Shown piece after piece: positions 1-11,437 of a stretch of 64,000 nucleotides of DNA. The stretch spans positions 25,140,602 to 25,204,601 of the forward strand of contig OX352300.1 of the NCBI GenBank assembly GCA_947086415.1, in the 5' to 3' direction. Position 1 is the stretch's first letter. Every line of letters begins with the position of its first letter. The DNA comes from Pammene aurita (lineage: Eukaryota; Arthropoda; Insecta; Lepidoptera; Tortricidae). The notes beneath the pieces were generated by a model. It saw only the letters and a list, made by a program, of their open reading frames with translations. It searched no databases and was not told the origin of the DNA. Made by a program: the position numbers and the translations under genes.

Positions 1-216
1 ATGGGTTCAGTTACTGAGTTGACGAAATTCTCAATGCCTTCAATCATCTTTTTGCATTTATTTTTACATCGACTTTATAGCAGCCGTAAGCGACATCTAG
101 GTGCTAACTACTAGAGTTAGATACCCTTCCCGCCGACCCTTTTACAAGTGTCACAACGGAAATAATAGATGGCGCTGCTATCAACTCATAATTATTTTAC
201 ATGATTTTTAAAGTGG
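1..216 (-). repeat. Inverted partial unit of the 353-bp satellite
   Basis: These 216 bases are the reverse complement of 297-512, with one mismatch noted at 443. The window therefore begins inside a minus-strand copy, at the fifth-to-eighth base region of its tRNA-like module. A spacer (217-296) separates the arms. It contains a short TGG-rich junction and then forward-oriented satellite sequence. This is a head-to-head switch of array orientation, and the rest of the minus-strand array presumably lies to the left of the window. Confidence 0.9.
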
Positions 217-335
217 TGGTGGTGGGTTGTGATTTTTTCAATGTTTTCAGTGTTTGTATTTGATTGAATAACATACTATTGTATGAGTGGAATGCCCCAC
301 TTTAAAAATCATGTAAAATAATTATGAGTTGATAG

Positions 336-346
336 CAGCGCCATCT
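336..346 (-). promoter_or_regulatory. CTCF-core-like motif in satellite unit (representative)
   Basis: The minus strand reads AGATGGCGCTG, which fits the core AGRKGGCRS of the CTCF binding consensus. It recurs once per 353-bp unit (28 times including the inverted copy at the left edge). Flanking bases fit the longer consensus poorly, about 11 of 14. Similar motifs occur in two MITEs further right. Protein binding is inference only. Confidence 0.3.
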
Positions 347-504
347 ATTATTTCCGTTGTGACACTTGTAAAAGGGTCGGCGGGAAGGGTATCTAACTCT
401 AGTAGTTAGCACCTAGATGTCGCTTACGGCTGCTATAAAGTCTATGTAAAAATAAATGCAAAAAGATGATTGAAGGCATTGAGAATTTCGTCAACTCAGT
501 AACT

Positions 505-582
505 GAACCCATAGCTTAATTGGTAAAGCGATCGAGCCCCGGTAAGGCGTATCGATGCCAGGTTCAAGTCCGGCTGGGTTGA
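505..582 (+). ncRNA. tRNA-like Pol III module (first of 27 copies)
   Basis: The 78-nt segment folds partly as a tRNA. The acceptor GAACCCA/TGGGTTG has 6 of 7 pairs (first pair G-G). The D stem GCTT/AAGC is perfect, and the D loop contains GG. The T loop is TTCAAGT on a weak T stem (CCAGG/CCGGC, 3 of 5 pairs). The A box (TAGCTTAATTGG) and B box (GGTTCAAGTCC) both fit eukaryotic consensus. The anticodon arm is abnormal: a 5-bp stem ATCGA/TCGAT closes a 16-nt loop that could itself form GCC/GGC around CCGGTAA. It has no U33, so decoding is unlikely. Copies start at 505+353k, k=0-26. This could be a tRNA pseudogene, a SINE head or a tRNA-like RNA gene. Confidence 0.5.
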
Positions 583-585
583 TTA

Positions 586-591
586 TTTTTT
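586..591 (+). terminator. T6 run after tRNA-like module
   Basis: Six consecutive T residues begin 4 nt after the last base of the tRNA-like module, in every satellite unit. RNA polymerase III terminates at runs of T, so the position is what a transcribed tRNA gene would have. In an AT-rich spacer a T run can also occur by chance, but its fixed position in all units makes a functional reading worth considering. Confidence 0.4.
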
Positions 592-3500
592 CAATGTTTT
601 CAGTGTTTGTATTTGATTGAATAACATACTATTGTATGAGTGGAATGCCCCACTTTAAAAATCATGTAAAATAATTATGAGTTGATAGCAGCGCCATCTA
701 TTATTTCCGTTGTGACACTTGTAAAAGGGTCGGCGGGAAGGGTATCTAACTCTAGTAGTTAGCACCTAGATGTCGCTTACGGCTGCTATAAAGTCGATGT
801 AAAAATAAATGCAAAAAGATGATTGAAGGCATTGAGAATTTCGTCAACTCAGTAACTGAACCCATAGCTTAATTGGTAAAGCGATCGAGCCCCGGTAAGG
901 CGTATCGATGCCAGGTTCAAGTCCGGCTGGGTTGATTATTTTTTCAATGTTTTCAGTGTTTGTATTTGATTGAATAACATACTATTGTATGAGTGGAATG
1001 CCTCACTTTAAAAATCATGTAAAATAATTATGAGTTGATAGCAGCGCCATCTATTATTTCCGTTGTGACACTTGTAAAAGGGTCGGCGGGAAGGGTATCT
1101 AACTCTAGTAGTTAGCACCTAGATGTCGCTTACGGCTGCTATAAAGTCGATGTAAAAATAAATGCAAAAAGATGATTGAAGGCATTGAGAATTTCGTCAA
1201 CTCAGTAACTGAACCCATAGCTTAATTGGTAAAGCGATCGAGCCCCGGTAAGGCGTATCGATGCCAGGTTCAAGTCCGGCTGGGTTGATTATTTTTTCAA
1301 TGTTTTCAGTGTTTGTATTTGATTGAATAACATACTATTGTATGAGTGGAATGCCCCACTTTAAAAATCATGTAAAATAATTATGAGTTGATAGCAGCGC
1401 CATCTATTATTTCCGTTGTGACACTTGTAAAAGGGTCGGCGGGAAGGGTATCTAACTCTAGTAGTTAGCACCTAGATGTCGCTTACGGCTGCTATAAAGT
1501 CGATGTAAAAATAAATGCAAAAAGATGATTGAAGGCATTGAGAATTTCGTCAACTCAGTAACTGAACCCATAGCTTAATTGGTAAAGCGATCGAGCCCCG
1601 GTAAGGCGTATCGATGCCAGGTTCAAGTCCGGCTGGGTTGATTATTTTTTCAATGTTTTCAGTGTTTGTATTTGATTGAATAACATACTATTGTATGAGT
1701 GGAATGCCCCACTTTAAAAATCATGTAAAATAATTATGAGTTGATAGCAGCGCCATCTATTATTTCCGTTGTGACACTTGTAAAAGGGTCGGCGGGAAGG
1801 GTATCTAACTCTAGTAGTTAGCACCTAGATGTCGCTTACGGCTGCTATAAAGTCGATGTAAAAATAAATGCAAAAAGATGATTGAAGGCATTGAGAATTT
1901 CGTCAACTCAGTAACTGAACCCATAGCTTAATTGGTAAAGCGATCGAGCCCCGGTAAGGCGTATCGATGCCAGGTTCAAGTCCGGCTGGGTTGATTATTT
2001 TTTCAATGTTTTCAGTGTTTGTATTTGATTGAATAACATACTATTGTATGAGTGGAATGCCCCACTTTAAAAATCATGTAAAATAATTATGAGTTGATAG
2101 CAGCGCCATCTATTATTTCCGTTGTGACACTTGTAAAAGGGTCGGCGGGAAGGGTATCTAACTCTAGTAGTTAGCACCTAGATGTCGCTTACGGCTGCTA
2201 TAAAGTCGATGTAAAAATAAATGCAAAAAGATGATTGAAGGCATTGAGAATTTCGTCAACTCAGTAACTGAACCCATAGCTTAATTGGTAAAGCGATCGA
2301 GCCCCGGTAAGGCGTATCGATGCCAGGTTCAAGTCCGGCTGGGTTGATTATTTTTTCAATGTTTTCAGTGTTTGTATTTGATTGAATAACATACTATTGT
2401 ATGAGTGGAATGCCCCACTTTAAAAATCATGTAAAATAATTATGAGTTGATAGCAGCGCCATCTATTATTTCCGTTGTGACACTTGTAAAAGGGTCGGCG
2501 GGAAGGGTATCTAACTCTAGTAGTTAGCACCTAGATGTCGCTTACGGCTGCTATAAAGTCGATGTAAAAATAAATGCAAAAAGATGATTGAAGGCATTGA
2601 GAATTTCGTCAACTCAGTAACTGAACCCATAGCTTAATTGGTAAAGCGATCGAGCCCCGGTAAGGCGTATCGATGCCAGGTTCAAGTCCGGCTGGGTTGA
2701 TTATTTTTTCAATGTTTTCAGTGTTTGTATTTGATTGAATAACATACTATTGTATGAGTGGAATGCCCCACTTTAAAAATCATGTAAAATAATTATGAGT
2801 TGATAGCAGCGCCATCTATTATTTCCGTTGTGACACTTGTAAAAGGGTCGGCGGGAAGGGTATCTAACTCTAGTAGTTAGCACCTAGATGTCGCTTACGG
2901 CTGCTATAAAGTCGATGTAAAAATAATTGCAAAAAGATGATTGAAGGCATTGAGAATTTCGTCAACTCAGTAACTGAACCCATAGCTTAATTGGTAAAGC
3001 GATCGAGCCCCGGTAAGGCGTATCGATGCCAGGTTCAAGTCCGGCTGGGTTGATTATTTTTTCAATGTTTTCAGTGTTTGTATTTGATTGAATAACATAC
3101 TATTGTATGAGTGGAATGCCCCACTTTAAAAATCATGTAAAATAATTATGAGTTGATAGCAGCGCCATCTATTATTTCCGTTGTGACACTTGTAAAAGGG
3201 TCGGCGGGAAGGGTATCTAACTCTAGTAGTTAGCACCTAGATGTCGCTTACGGCTGCTATAAAGTCGATGTAAAAATAAATGCAAAAAGATGATTGAAGG
3301 CATTGAGAATTTCGTCAACTCAGTAACTGAACCCATAGCTTAATTGGTAAAGCGATCGAGCCCCGGTAAGGCGTATCGATGCCAGGTTCAAGTCCGGCTG
3401 GGTTGATTATTTTTTCAATGTTTTCAGTGTTTGTATTTGATTGAATAACATACTATTGTATGAGTGGAATGCCCCACTTTAAAAATCATGTAAAATAATT

Positions 3501-6500
3501 ATGAGTTGATAGCAGCGCCATCTATTATTTCCGTTGTGACACTTGTAAAAGGGTCGGCGGGAAGGGTATCTAACTCTAGTAGTTAGCACCTAGATGTCGC
3601 TTACGGCTGCTATAAAGTCGATGTAAAAATAAATGCAAAAAGATGATTGAAGGCATTGAGAATTTCGTCAACTCAGTAACTGAACCCATAGCTTAATTGG
3701 TAAAGCGATCGAGCCCCGGTAAGGCGTATCGATGCCAGGTTCAAGTCCGGCTGGGTTGATTATTTTTTCAATGTTTTCAGTGTTTGTATTTGATTGAATA
3801 ACATACTATTGTATGAGTGGAATGCCCCACTTTAAAAATCATGTAAAATAATTATGAGTTGATAGCAGCGCCATCTATTATTTCCGTTGTGACACTTGTA
3901 AAAGGGTCGGCGGGAAGGGTATCTAACTCTAGTAGTTAGCACCTAGATGTCGCTTACGGCTGCTATAAAGTCGATGTAAAAATAAATGCAAAAAGATGAT
4001 TGAAGGCATTGAGAATTTCGTCAACTCAGTAACTGAACCCATAGCTTAATTGGTAAAGCGATCGAGCCCCGGTAAGGCGTATCGATGCCAGGTTCAAGTC
4101 CGGCTGGGTTGATTATTTTTTCAATGTTTTCAGTGTTTGTATTTGATTGAATAACATACTATTGTATGAGTGGAATGCCCCACTTTAAAAATCATGTAAA
4201 ATAATTATGAGTTGATAGCAGCGCCATCTATTATTTCCGTTGTGACACTTGTAAAAGGGTCGGCGGGAAGGGTATCTAACTCTAGTAGTTAGCACCTAGA
4301 TGTCGCTTACGGCTGCTATAAAGTCGATGTAAAAATAAATGCAAAAAGATGATTGAAGGCATTGAGAATTTCGTCAACTCAGTAACTGAACCCATAGCTT
4401 AATTGGTAAAGCGATCGAGCCCCGGTAAGGCGTATCGATGCCAGGTTCAAGTCCGGCTGGGTTGATTATTTTTTCAATGTTTTCAGTGTTTGTATTTGAT
4501 TGAATAACATACTATTGTATGAGTGGAATGCCCCACTTTAAAAATCATGTAAAATAATTATGAGTTGATAGCAGCGCCATCTATTATTTCCGTTGTGACA
4601 CTTGTAAAAGGGTCGGCGGGAAGGGTATCTAACTCTAGTAGTTAGCACCTAGATGTCGCTTACGGCTGCTATAAAGTCGATGTAAAAATAAATGCAAAAA
4701 GATGATTGAAGGCATTGAGAATTTCGTCAACTCAGTAACTGAACCCATAGCTTAATTGGTAAAGCGATCGAGCCCCGGTAAGGCGTATCGATGCCAGGTT
4801 CAAGTCCGGCTGGGTTGATTATTTTTTCAATGTTTTCAGTGTTTGTATTTGATTGAATAACATACTATTGTATGAGTGGAATGCCCCACTTTAAAAATCA
4901 TGTAAAATAATTATGAGTTGATAGCAGCGCCATCTATTATTTCCGTTGTGACACTTGTAAAAGGGTCGGCGGGAAGGGTATCTAACTCTAGTAGTTAGCA
5001 CCTAGATGTCGCTTACGGCTGCTATAAAGTCGATGTAAAAATAATTGCAAAAAGATGATTGAAGGCATTGAGAATTTCGTCAACTCAGTAACTGAACCCA
5101 TAGCTTAATTGGTAAAGCGATCGAGCCCCGGTAAGGCGTATCGATGCCAGGTTCAAGTCCGGCTGGGTTGATTATTTTTTCAATGTTTTCAGTGTTTGTA
5201 TTTGATTGAATAACATACTATTGTATGAGTGGAATGCCCCACTTTAAAAATCATGTAAAATAATTATGAGTTGATAGCAGCGCCATCTATTATTTCCGTT
5301 GTGACACTTGTAAAAGGGTCGGCGGGAAGGGTATCTAACTCTAGTAGTTAGCACCTAGATGTCGCTTACGGCTGCTATAAAGTCGATGTAAAAATAAATG
5401 CAAAAAGATGATTGAAGGCATTGAGAATTTCGTCAACTCAGTAACTGAACCCATAGCTTAATTGGTAAAGCGATCGAGCCCCGGTAAGGCGTATCGATGC
5501 CAGGTTCAAGTCCGGCTGGGTTGATTATTTTTTCAATGTTTTCAGTGTTTGTATTTGATTGAATAACATACTATTGTATGAGTGGAATGCCCCACTTTAA
5601 AAATCATGTAAAATAATTATGAGTTGATAGCAGCGCCATCTATTATTTCCGTTGTGACACTTGTAAAAGGGTCGGCGGGAAGGGTATCTAACTCTAGTAG
5701 TTAGCACCTAGATGTCGCTTACGGCTGCTATAAAGTCGATGTAAAAATAAATGCAAAAAGATGATTGAAGGCATTGAGAATTTCGTCAACTCAGTAACTG
5801 AACCCATAGCTTAATTGGTAAAGCGATCGAGCCCCGGTAAGGCGTATCGATGCCAGGTTCAAGTCCGGCTGGGTTGATTATTTTTTCAATGTTTTCAGTG
5901 TTTGTATTTGATTGAATAACATACTATTGTATGAGTGGAATGCCCCACTTTAAAAATCATGTAAAATAATTATGAGTTGATAGCAGCGCCATCTATTATT
6001 TCCGTTGTGACACTTGTAAAAGGGTCGGCGGGAAGGGTATCTAACTCTAGTAGTTAGCACCTAGATGTCGCTTACGGCTGCTATAAAGTCGATGTAAAAA
6101 TAATTGCAAAAAGATGATTGAAGGCATTGAGAATTTCGTCAACTCAGTAACTGAACCCATAGCTTAATTGGTAAAGCGATCGAGCCCCGGTAAGGCGTAT
6201 CGATGCCAGGTTCAAGTCCGGCTGGGTTGATTATTTTTTCAATGTTTTCAGTGTTTGTATTTGATTGAATAACATACTATTGTATGAGTGGAATGCCCCA
6301 CTTTAAAAATCATGTAAAATAATTATGAGTTGATAGCAGCGCCATCTATTATTTCCGTTGTGACACTTGTAAAAGGGTCGGCGGGAAGGGTATCTAACTC
6401 TAGTAGTTAGCACCTAGATGTCGCTTACGGCTGCTATAAAGTCGATGTAAAAATAAATGCAAAAAGATGATTGAAGGCATTGAGAATTTCGTCAACTCAG

Positions 6501-6858
6501 TAACTGAACCCATAGCTTAATTGGTAAAGCGATCGAGCCCCGGTAAGGCGTATCGATGCCAGGTTCAAGTCCGGCTGGGTTGATTATTTTTTCAATGTTT
6601 TCAGTGTTTGTATTTGATTGAATAACATACTATTGTATGAGTGGAATGCCCCACTTTAAAAATCATGTAAAATAATTATGAGTTGATAGCAGCGCCATCT
6701 ATTATTTCCGTTGTGACACTTGTAAAAGGGTCGGCGGGAAGGGTATCTAACTCTAGTAGTTAGCACCTAGATGTCGCTTACGGCTGCTATAAAGTCGATG
6801 TAAAAATAAATGCAAAAAGATGATTGAAGGCATTGAGAATTTCGTCAACTCAGTAACT

Positions 6859-6936
6859 GAACCCATAGCTTAATTGGTAAAGCGATCGAGCCCCGGTAAG
6901 GCGTATCGACGCCAGGTTCAAGTCCGGTTGGGTTGA
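6859..6936 (+). ncRNA. Variant tRNA-like module (copy 19)
   Basis: This is the only tRNA-like copy in which I see differences from the others: T to C at 6910 and C to T at 6928. The second change lies in the 3' strand of the T stem, at a position already unpaired in the other copies. The A and B boxes are unchanged. Its value is as a marker for array mapping. Confidence 0.45.
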
Positions 6937-9806
6937 TTATTTTTTCAATGTTTTCAGTGTTTGTATTTGATTGAATAACATACTATTGTATGAGTGGAAT
7001 GCCCCACTTTAAAAATCATGTAAAATAATTATGAGTTGATAGCAGCGCCATCTATTATTTCCGTTGTGACACTTGTAAAAGGGTCGGCGGGAAGGGTATC
7101 TAACTCTAGTAGTTAGCACCTAGATGTCGCTTACGGCTGCTATAAAGTCGATGTAAAAATAAATGCAAAAAGATGATTGAAGGCATTGAGAATTTCGTCA
7201 ACTCAGTAACTGAACCCATAGCTTAATTGGTAAAGCGATCGAGCCCCGGTAAGGCGTATCGATGCCAGGTTCAAGTCCGGCTGGGTTGATTATTTTTTCA
7301 ATGTTTTCAGTGTTTGTATTTGATTGAATAACATACTATTGTATGAGTGGAATGCCCCACTTTAAAAATCATGTAAAATAATTATGAGTTGATAGCAGCG
7401 CCATCTATTATTTCCGTTGTGACACTTGTAAAAGGGTCGGCGGGAAGGGTATCTAACTCTAGTAGTTAGCACCTAGATGTCGCTTACGGCTGCTATAAAG
7501 TCGATGTAAAAATAAATGCAAAAAGATGATTGAAGGCATTGAGAATTTCGTCAACTCAGTAACTGAACCCATAGCTTAATTGGTAAAGCGATCGAGCCCC
7601 GGTAAGGCGTATCGATGCCAGGTTCAAGTCCGGCTGGGTTGATTATTTTTTCAATGTTTTCAGTGTTTGTATTTGATTGAATAACATACTATTGTATGAG
7701 TGGAATGCCCCACTTTAAAAATCATGTAAAATAATTATGAGTTGATAGCAGCGCCATCTATTATTTCCGTTGTGACACTTGTAAAAGGGTCGGCGGGAAG
7801 GGTATCTAACTCTAGTAGTTAGCACCTAGATGTCGCTTACGGCTGCTATAAAGTCGATGTAAAAATAAATGCAAAAAGATGATTGAAGGCATTGAGAATT
7901 TCGTCAACTCAGTAACTGAACCCATAGCTTAATTGGTAAAGCGATCGAGCCCCGGTAAGGCGTATCGATGCCAGGTTCAAGTCCGGCTGGGTTGATTATT
8001 TTTTCAATGTTTTCAGTGTTTGTATTTGATTGAATAACATACTATTGTATGAGTGGAATGCCCCACTTTAAAAATCATGTAAAATAATTATGAGTTGATA
8101 GCAGCGCCATCTATTATTTCCGTTGTGACACTTGTAAAAGGGTCGGCGGGAAGGGTATCTAACTCTAGTAGTTAGCACCTAGATGTCGCTTACGGCTGCT
8201 ATAAAGTCGATGTAAAAATAAATGCAAAAAGATGATTGAAGGCATTGAGAATTTCGTCAACTCAGTAACTGAACCCATAGCTTAATTGGTAAAGCGATCG
8301 AGCCCCGGTAAGGCGTATCGATGCCAGGTTCAAGTCCGGCTGGGTTGATTATTTTTTCAATGTTTTCAGTGTTTGTATTTGATTGAATAACATACTATTG
8401 TATGAGTGGAATGCCCCACTTTAAAAATCATGTAAAATAATTATGAGTTGATAGCAGCGCCATCTATTATTTCCGTTGTGACACTTGTAAAAGGGTCGGC
8501 GGGAAGGGTATCTAACTCTAGTAGTTAGCACCTAGATGTCGCTTACGGCTGCTATAAAGTCGATGTAAAAATAAATGCAAAAAGATGATTGAAGGCATTG
8601 AGAATTTCGTCAACTCAGTAACTGAACCCATAGCTTAATTGGTAAAGCGATCGAGCCCCGGTAAGGCGTATCGATGCCAGGTTCAAGTCCGGCTGGGTTG
8701 ATTATTTTTTCAATGTTTTCAGTGTTTGTATTTGATTGAATAACATACTATTGTATGAGTGGAATGCCCCACTTTAAAAATCATGTAAAATAATTATGAG
8801 TTGATAGCAGCGCCATCTATTATTTCCGTTGTGACACTTGTAAAAGGGTCGGCGGGAAGGGTATCTAACTCTAGTAGTTAGCACCTAGATGTCGCTTACG
8901 GCTGCTATAAAGTCGATGTAAAAATAAATGCAAAAAGATGATTGAAGGCATTGAGAATTTCGTCAACTCAGTAACTGAACCCATAGCTTAATTGGTAAAG
9001 CGATCGAGCCCCGGTAAGGCGTATCGATGCCAGGTTCAAGTCCGGCTGGGTTGATTATTTTTTCAATGTTTTCAGTGTTTGTATTTGATTGAATAACATA
9101 CTATTGTATGAGTGGAATGCCCCACTTTAAAAATCATGTAAAATAATTATGAGTTGATAGCAGCGCCATCTATTATTTCCGTTGTGACACTTGTAAAAGG
9201 GTCGGCGGGAAGGGTATCTAACTCTAGTAGTTAGCACCTAGATGTCGCTTACGGCTGCTATAAAGTCGATGTAAAAATAAATGCAAAAAGATGATTGAAG
9301 GCATTGAGAATTTCGTCAACTCAGTAACTGAACCCATAGCTTAATTGGTAAAGCGATCGAGCCCCGGTAAGGCGTATCGATGCCAGGTTCAAGTCCGGCT
9401 GGGTTGATTATTTTTTCAATGTTTTCAGTGTTTGTATTTGATTGAATAACATACTATTGTATGAGTGGAATGCCCCACTTTAAAAATCATGTAAAATAAT
9501 TATGAGTTGATAGCAGCGCCATCTATTATTTCCGTTGTGACACTTGTAAAAGGGTCGGCGGGAAGGGTATCTAACTCTAGTAGTTAGCACCTAGATGTCG
9601 CTTACGGCTGCTATAAAGTCGATGTAAAAATAAATGCAAAAAGATGATTGAAGGCATTGAGAATTTCGTCAACTCAGTAACTGAACCCATAGCTTAATTG
9701 GTAAAGCGATCGAGCCCCGGTAAGGCGTATCGATGCCAGGTTCAAGTCCGGCTGGGTTGATTATTTTTTCAATGTTTTCAGTGTTTGTATTTGATTGAAT
9801 AACATA

Positions 9807-10598
9807 GGTTATGGTTATTTTTTGTTATTCTGTTAAATACTAGGCCAAAATAAATACCATTAAAAAAGAAAAAAAAAAGAAAAAAGAAAGTCTAACGTCA
9901 AACTATCAGCGGTATCGAACATCAACAGATAAAACCCAATATCAATTTTTATTCTGTCAAATCACAGCGCAAAAAAGATATCGTCTACATTGACATAAAT
10001 GATCGTCTAGCTGTTATGTAACTTATAGATAGATATAAATTTATTCAATAAAGCACACACTACAGAACATAAAAAACAGAGGTTGAAAAATGCACTTATG
10101 TATATTTAACTGTTGAAACACATTTTATATTTGAAAACGTTGAGGTTTATTTTTTCCAGCCAATATGGGTCCTCGAACCGTACCTAATTTGATCACTATA
10201 TGATATGTTGTAAGGCGAAATGTGCCATTTCGTGCTAAATAGTTGAGGCAAAAAGTAAGTCAGTAAGAATGTGTATATCGCAAAACCAGCTTGTTAAGAA
10301 ACCACCATTTTATCTTAGCAATCTATCAACTCTATGCTCAAATAAATATTCAATTTGGGAAACAGCTGTGCCCGTATGCCACTAACCGCGTGAAATGCAT
10401 GCCTATTTCATTCATCCCGTTTTCTCATTGGTCATTAATTAGTTAACCAAAACATGACACCGCTTACCCTTCATATCGTTAAATCCTTGTGCTAATACCT
10501 ATTATAAATGCGATTACTTGTCTGCTACCACCGTGCCCTTTAACGTTTCCACTAGCACCAGTCGTATATAATTGTGATTATTTAAACGATATATATTT
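9807..10598. other. AT-rich stretch without recognised gene
   Basis: Between the satellite and the next dispersed repeat I see no convincing coding region, RNA gene or inverted-repeat element. The left part has a purine-rich low-complexity run (about 9868-9890). A 65-codon open frame at 10489-10686 runs into the neighbouring repeat and has no recognisable domain. Confidence 0.5.
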
Positions 10599-11437
10599 TA
10601 AAAAAAACCGGCCAAGAGCGTGTCGGGCCACGCTCACTGTAGGGTTCTGTAGTTTTCCGTCCGTCACAGTAAGTGTCCCCACTTAAGAGTTAATAACACC
10701 GCCATGTAGGATATGATATGAGAGTTCCATGTACAGCGACATCTATCGGCAAATTGAGTAAACTATTGCGCGCGAGCATAAAGTATGGAAGATGATTTTT
10801 ATGGGATAATTCTTTATTGCGTGAACCGATTTTCACCGTTTTTACTTTATTTGAAAGCACGTCATTTCATTGTAATTTTGTAGAAATTACAGGTACAATA
10901 AACACCTGCTTATACGGTTAAATTACAAACTTAGTTCAGAAATTATTTTGTATTTTTGTTTCAAAAACTATTCATCCTATCAAGTTCAAAATAATTTTCC
11001 AAGAAAGTTTTTATAAAGTTCTACTTTTGAGATTTTTTTCATATTTTTAAAACTTATGGTTCAAAAGTTAGAGGGGGGGAGACGCATATTTTTTTACTTC
11101 TGGAGCGATTATTTCCGAAAATATTTACATTATCGAAAAATGATTTTAGGAAACCCCAATTCATTTTTTAAATACCTATCCAATAATATATCACACGTTA
11201 GGGTTGAAATGAAAAAAAAAATCACTCCCCACTTTACGTATAGGGGAGGTACCCTAATAAAAAAAAAAATTCACTTTTTATTTTACCACTTTGTCGGCGT
11301 GATTGATATACATATTAGTACCAAATTTCAGCTTTCTAGTGCTAACGGTCACTGAGATTATCCGCGGACGGACGGACGGACGGACGGGCAGACATGGCGA
11401 AACTATAAGGGTTCCTAGTTGACTACGGAACCCTAAA
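10599..11437 (-). mobile_element. Dispersed 'CCGGCCAAG...GACGGACGG' repeat
   Basis: One end reads AAAACCGGCCAAGAGCGTG. The other has a GACG microsatellite (from about 11368) followed by GGTTCCTAGTTG and ACGGAACCCTAAAAA. I recognise this as a very common lepidopteran repeat, and the same family appears at 17974-18503, 42936-43225, 44350-45256, 46420-46865, 57675-58115 and the right edge. The open frame at 11056-11355 inside it is AT-rich and shows no domain. The class is uncertain: it behaves like the end of a retroelement. Confidence 0.7.

Larger units (their letters stand above)
229..9806 (+). repeat. 353-bp tandem satellite, 27 tRNA-like cassettes
   Basis: This is a head-to-tail array with a period of exactly 353 bp: the landmark GAACCCATAG starts at 505 and then every 353 bp to 9683 (27 copies). 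I saw no indel. Only a few substitutions are visible: 443, 1003, 2927, 5045, 6104, 6910 and 6928. The substitution AAATGC to AATTGC recurs at 2927, 5045 and 6104, which are 6 and 3 units apart, as expected if variants spread by unequal exchange or conversion. Each unit contains a tRNA-like module, a T6 run, a GCGCCATCTA motif and AT-rich spacer. The array stops abruptly at 9806, in the spacer after the last tRNA-like module. The family is not one I can name. Confidence 0.95.

Noticed and set aside
505..582. Calling the module a functional tRNA gene with a defined anticodon
   Set aside because: A GGT triplet can be placed in the nested 7-nt loop, but the stem is only 3 bp, U33 is missing and the arm length is abnormal. 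No amino acid identity can be supported.
229..9806. CRISPR-like repeat array
   Set aside because: There are no unique spacers: the whole 353-bp unit is repeated, and the genome is clearly animal.
229..9806. Hammerhead ribozyme in the satellite unit
   Set aside because: I looked for CTGATGA and GAAA core elements in suitable positions and did not find a convincing set.
11056..11355. 99-codon open frame
   Set aside because: It lies inside a dispersed repeat, is low-complexity (Phe/Lys-rich) and has no domain.
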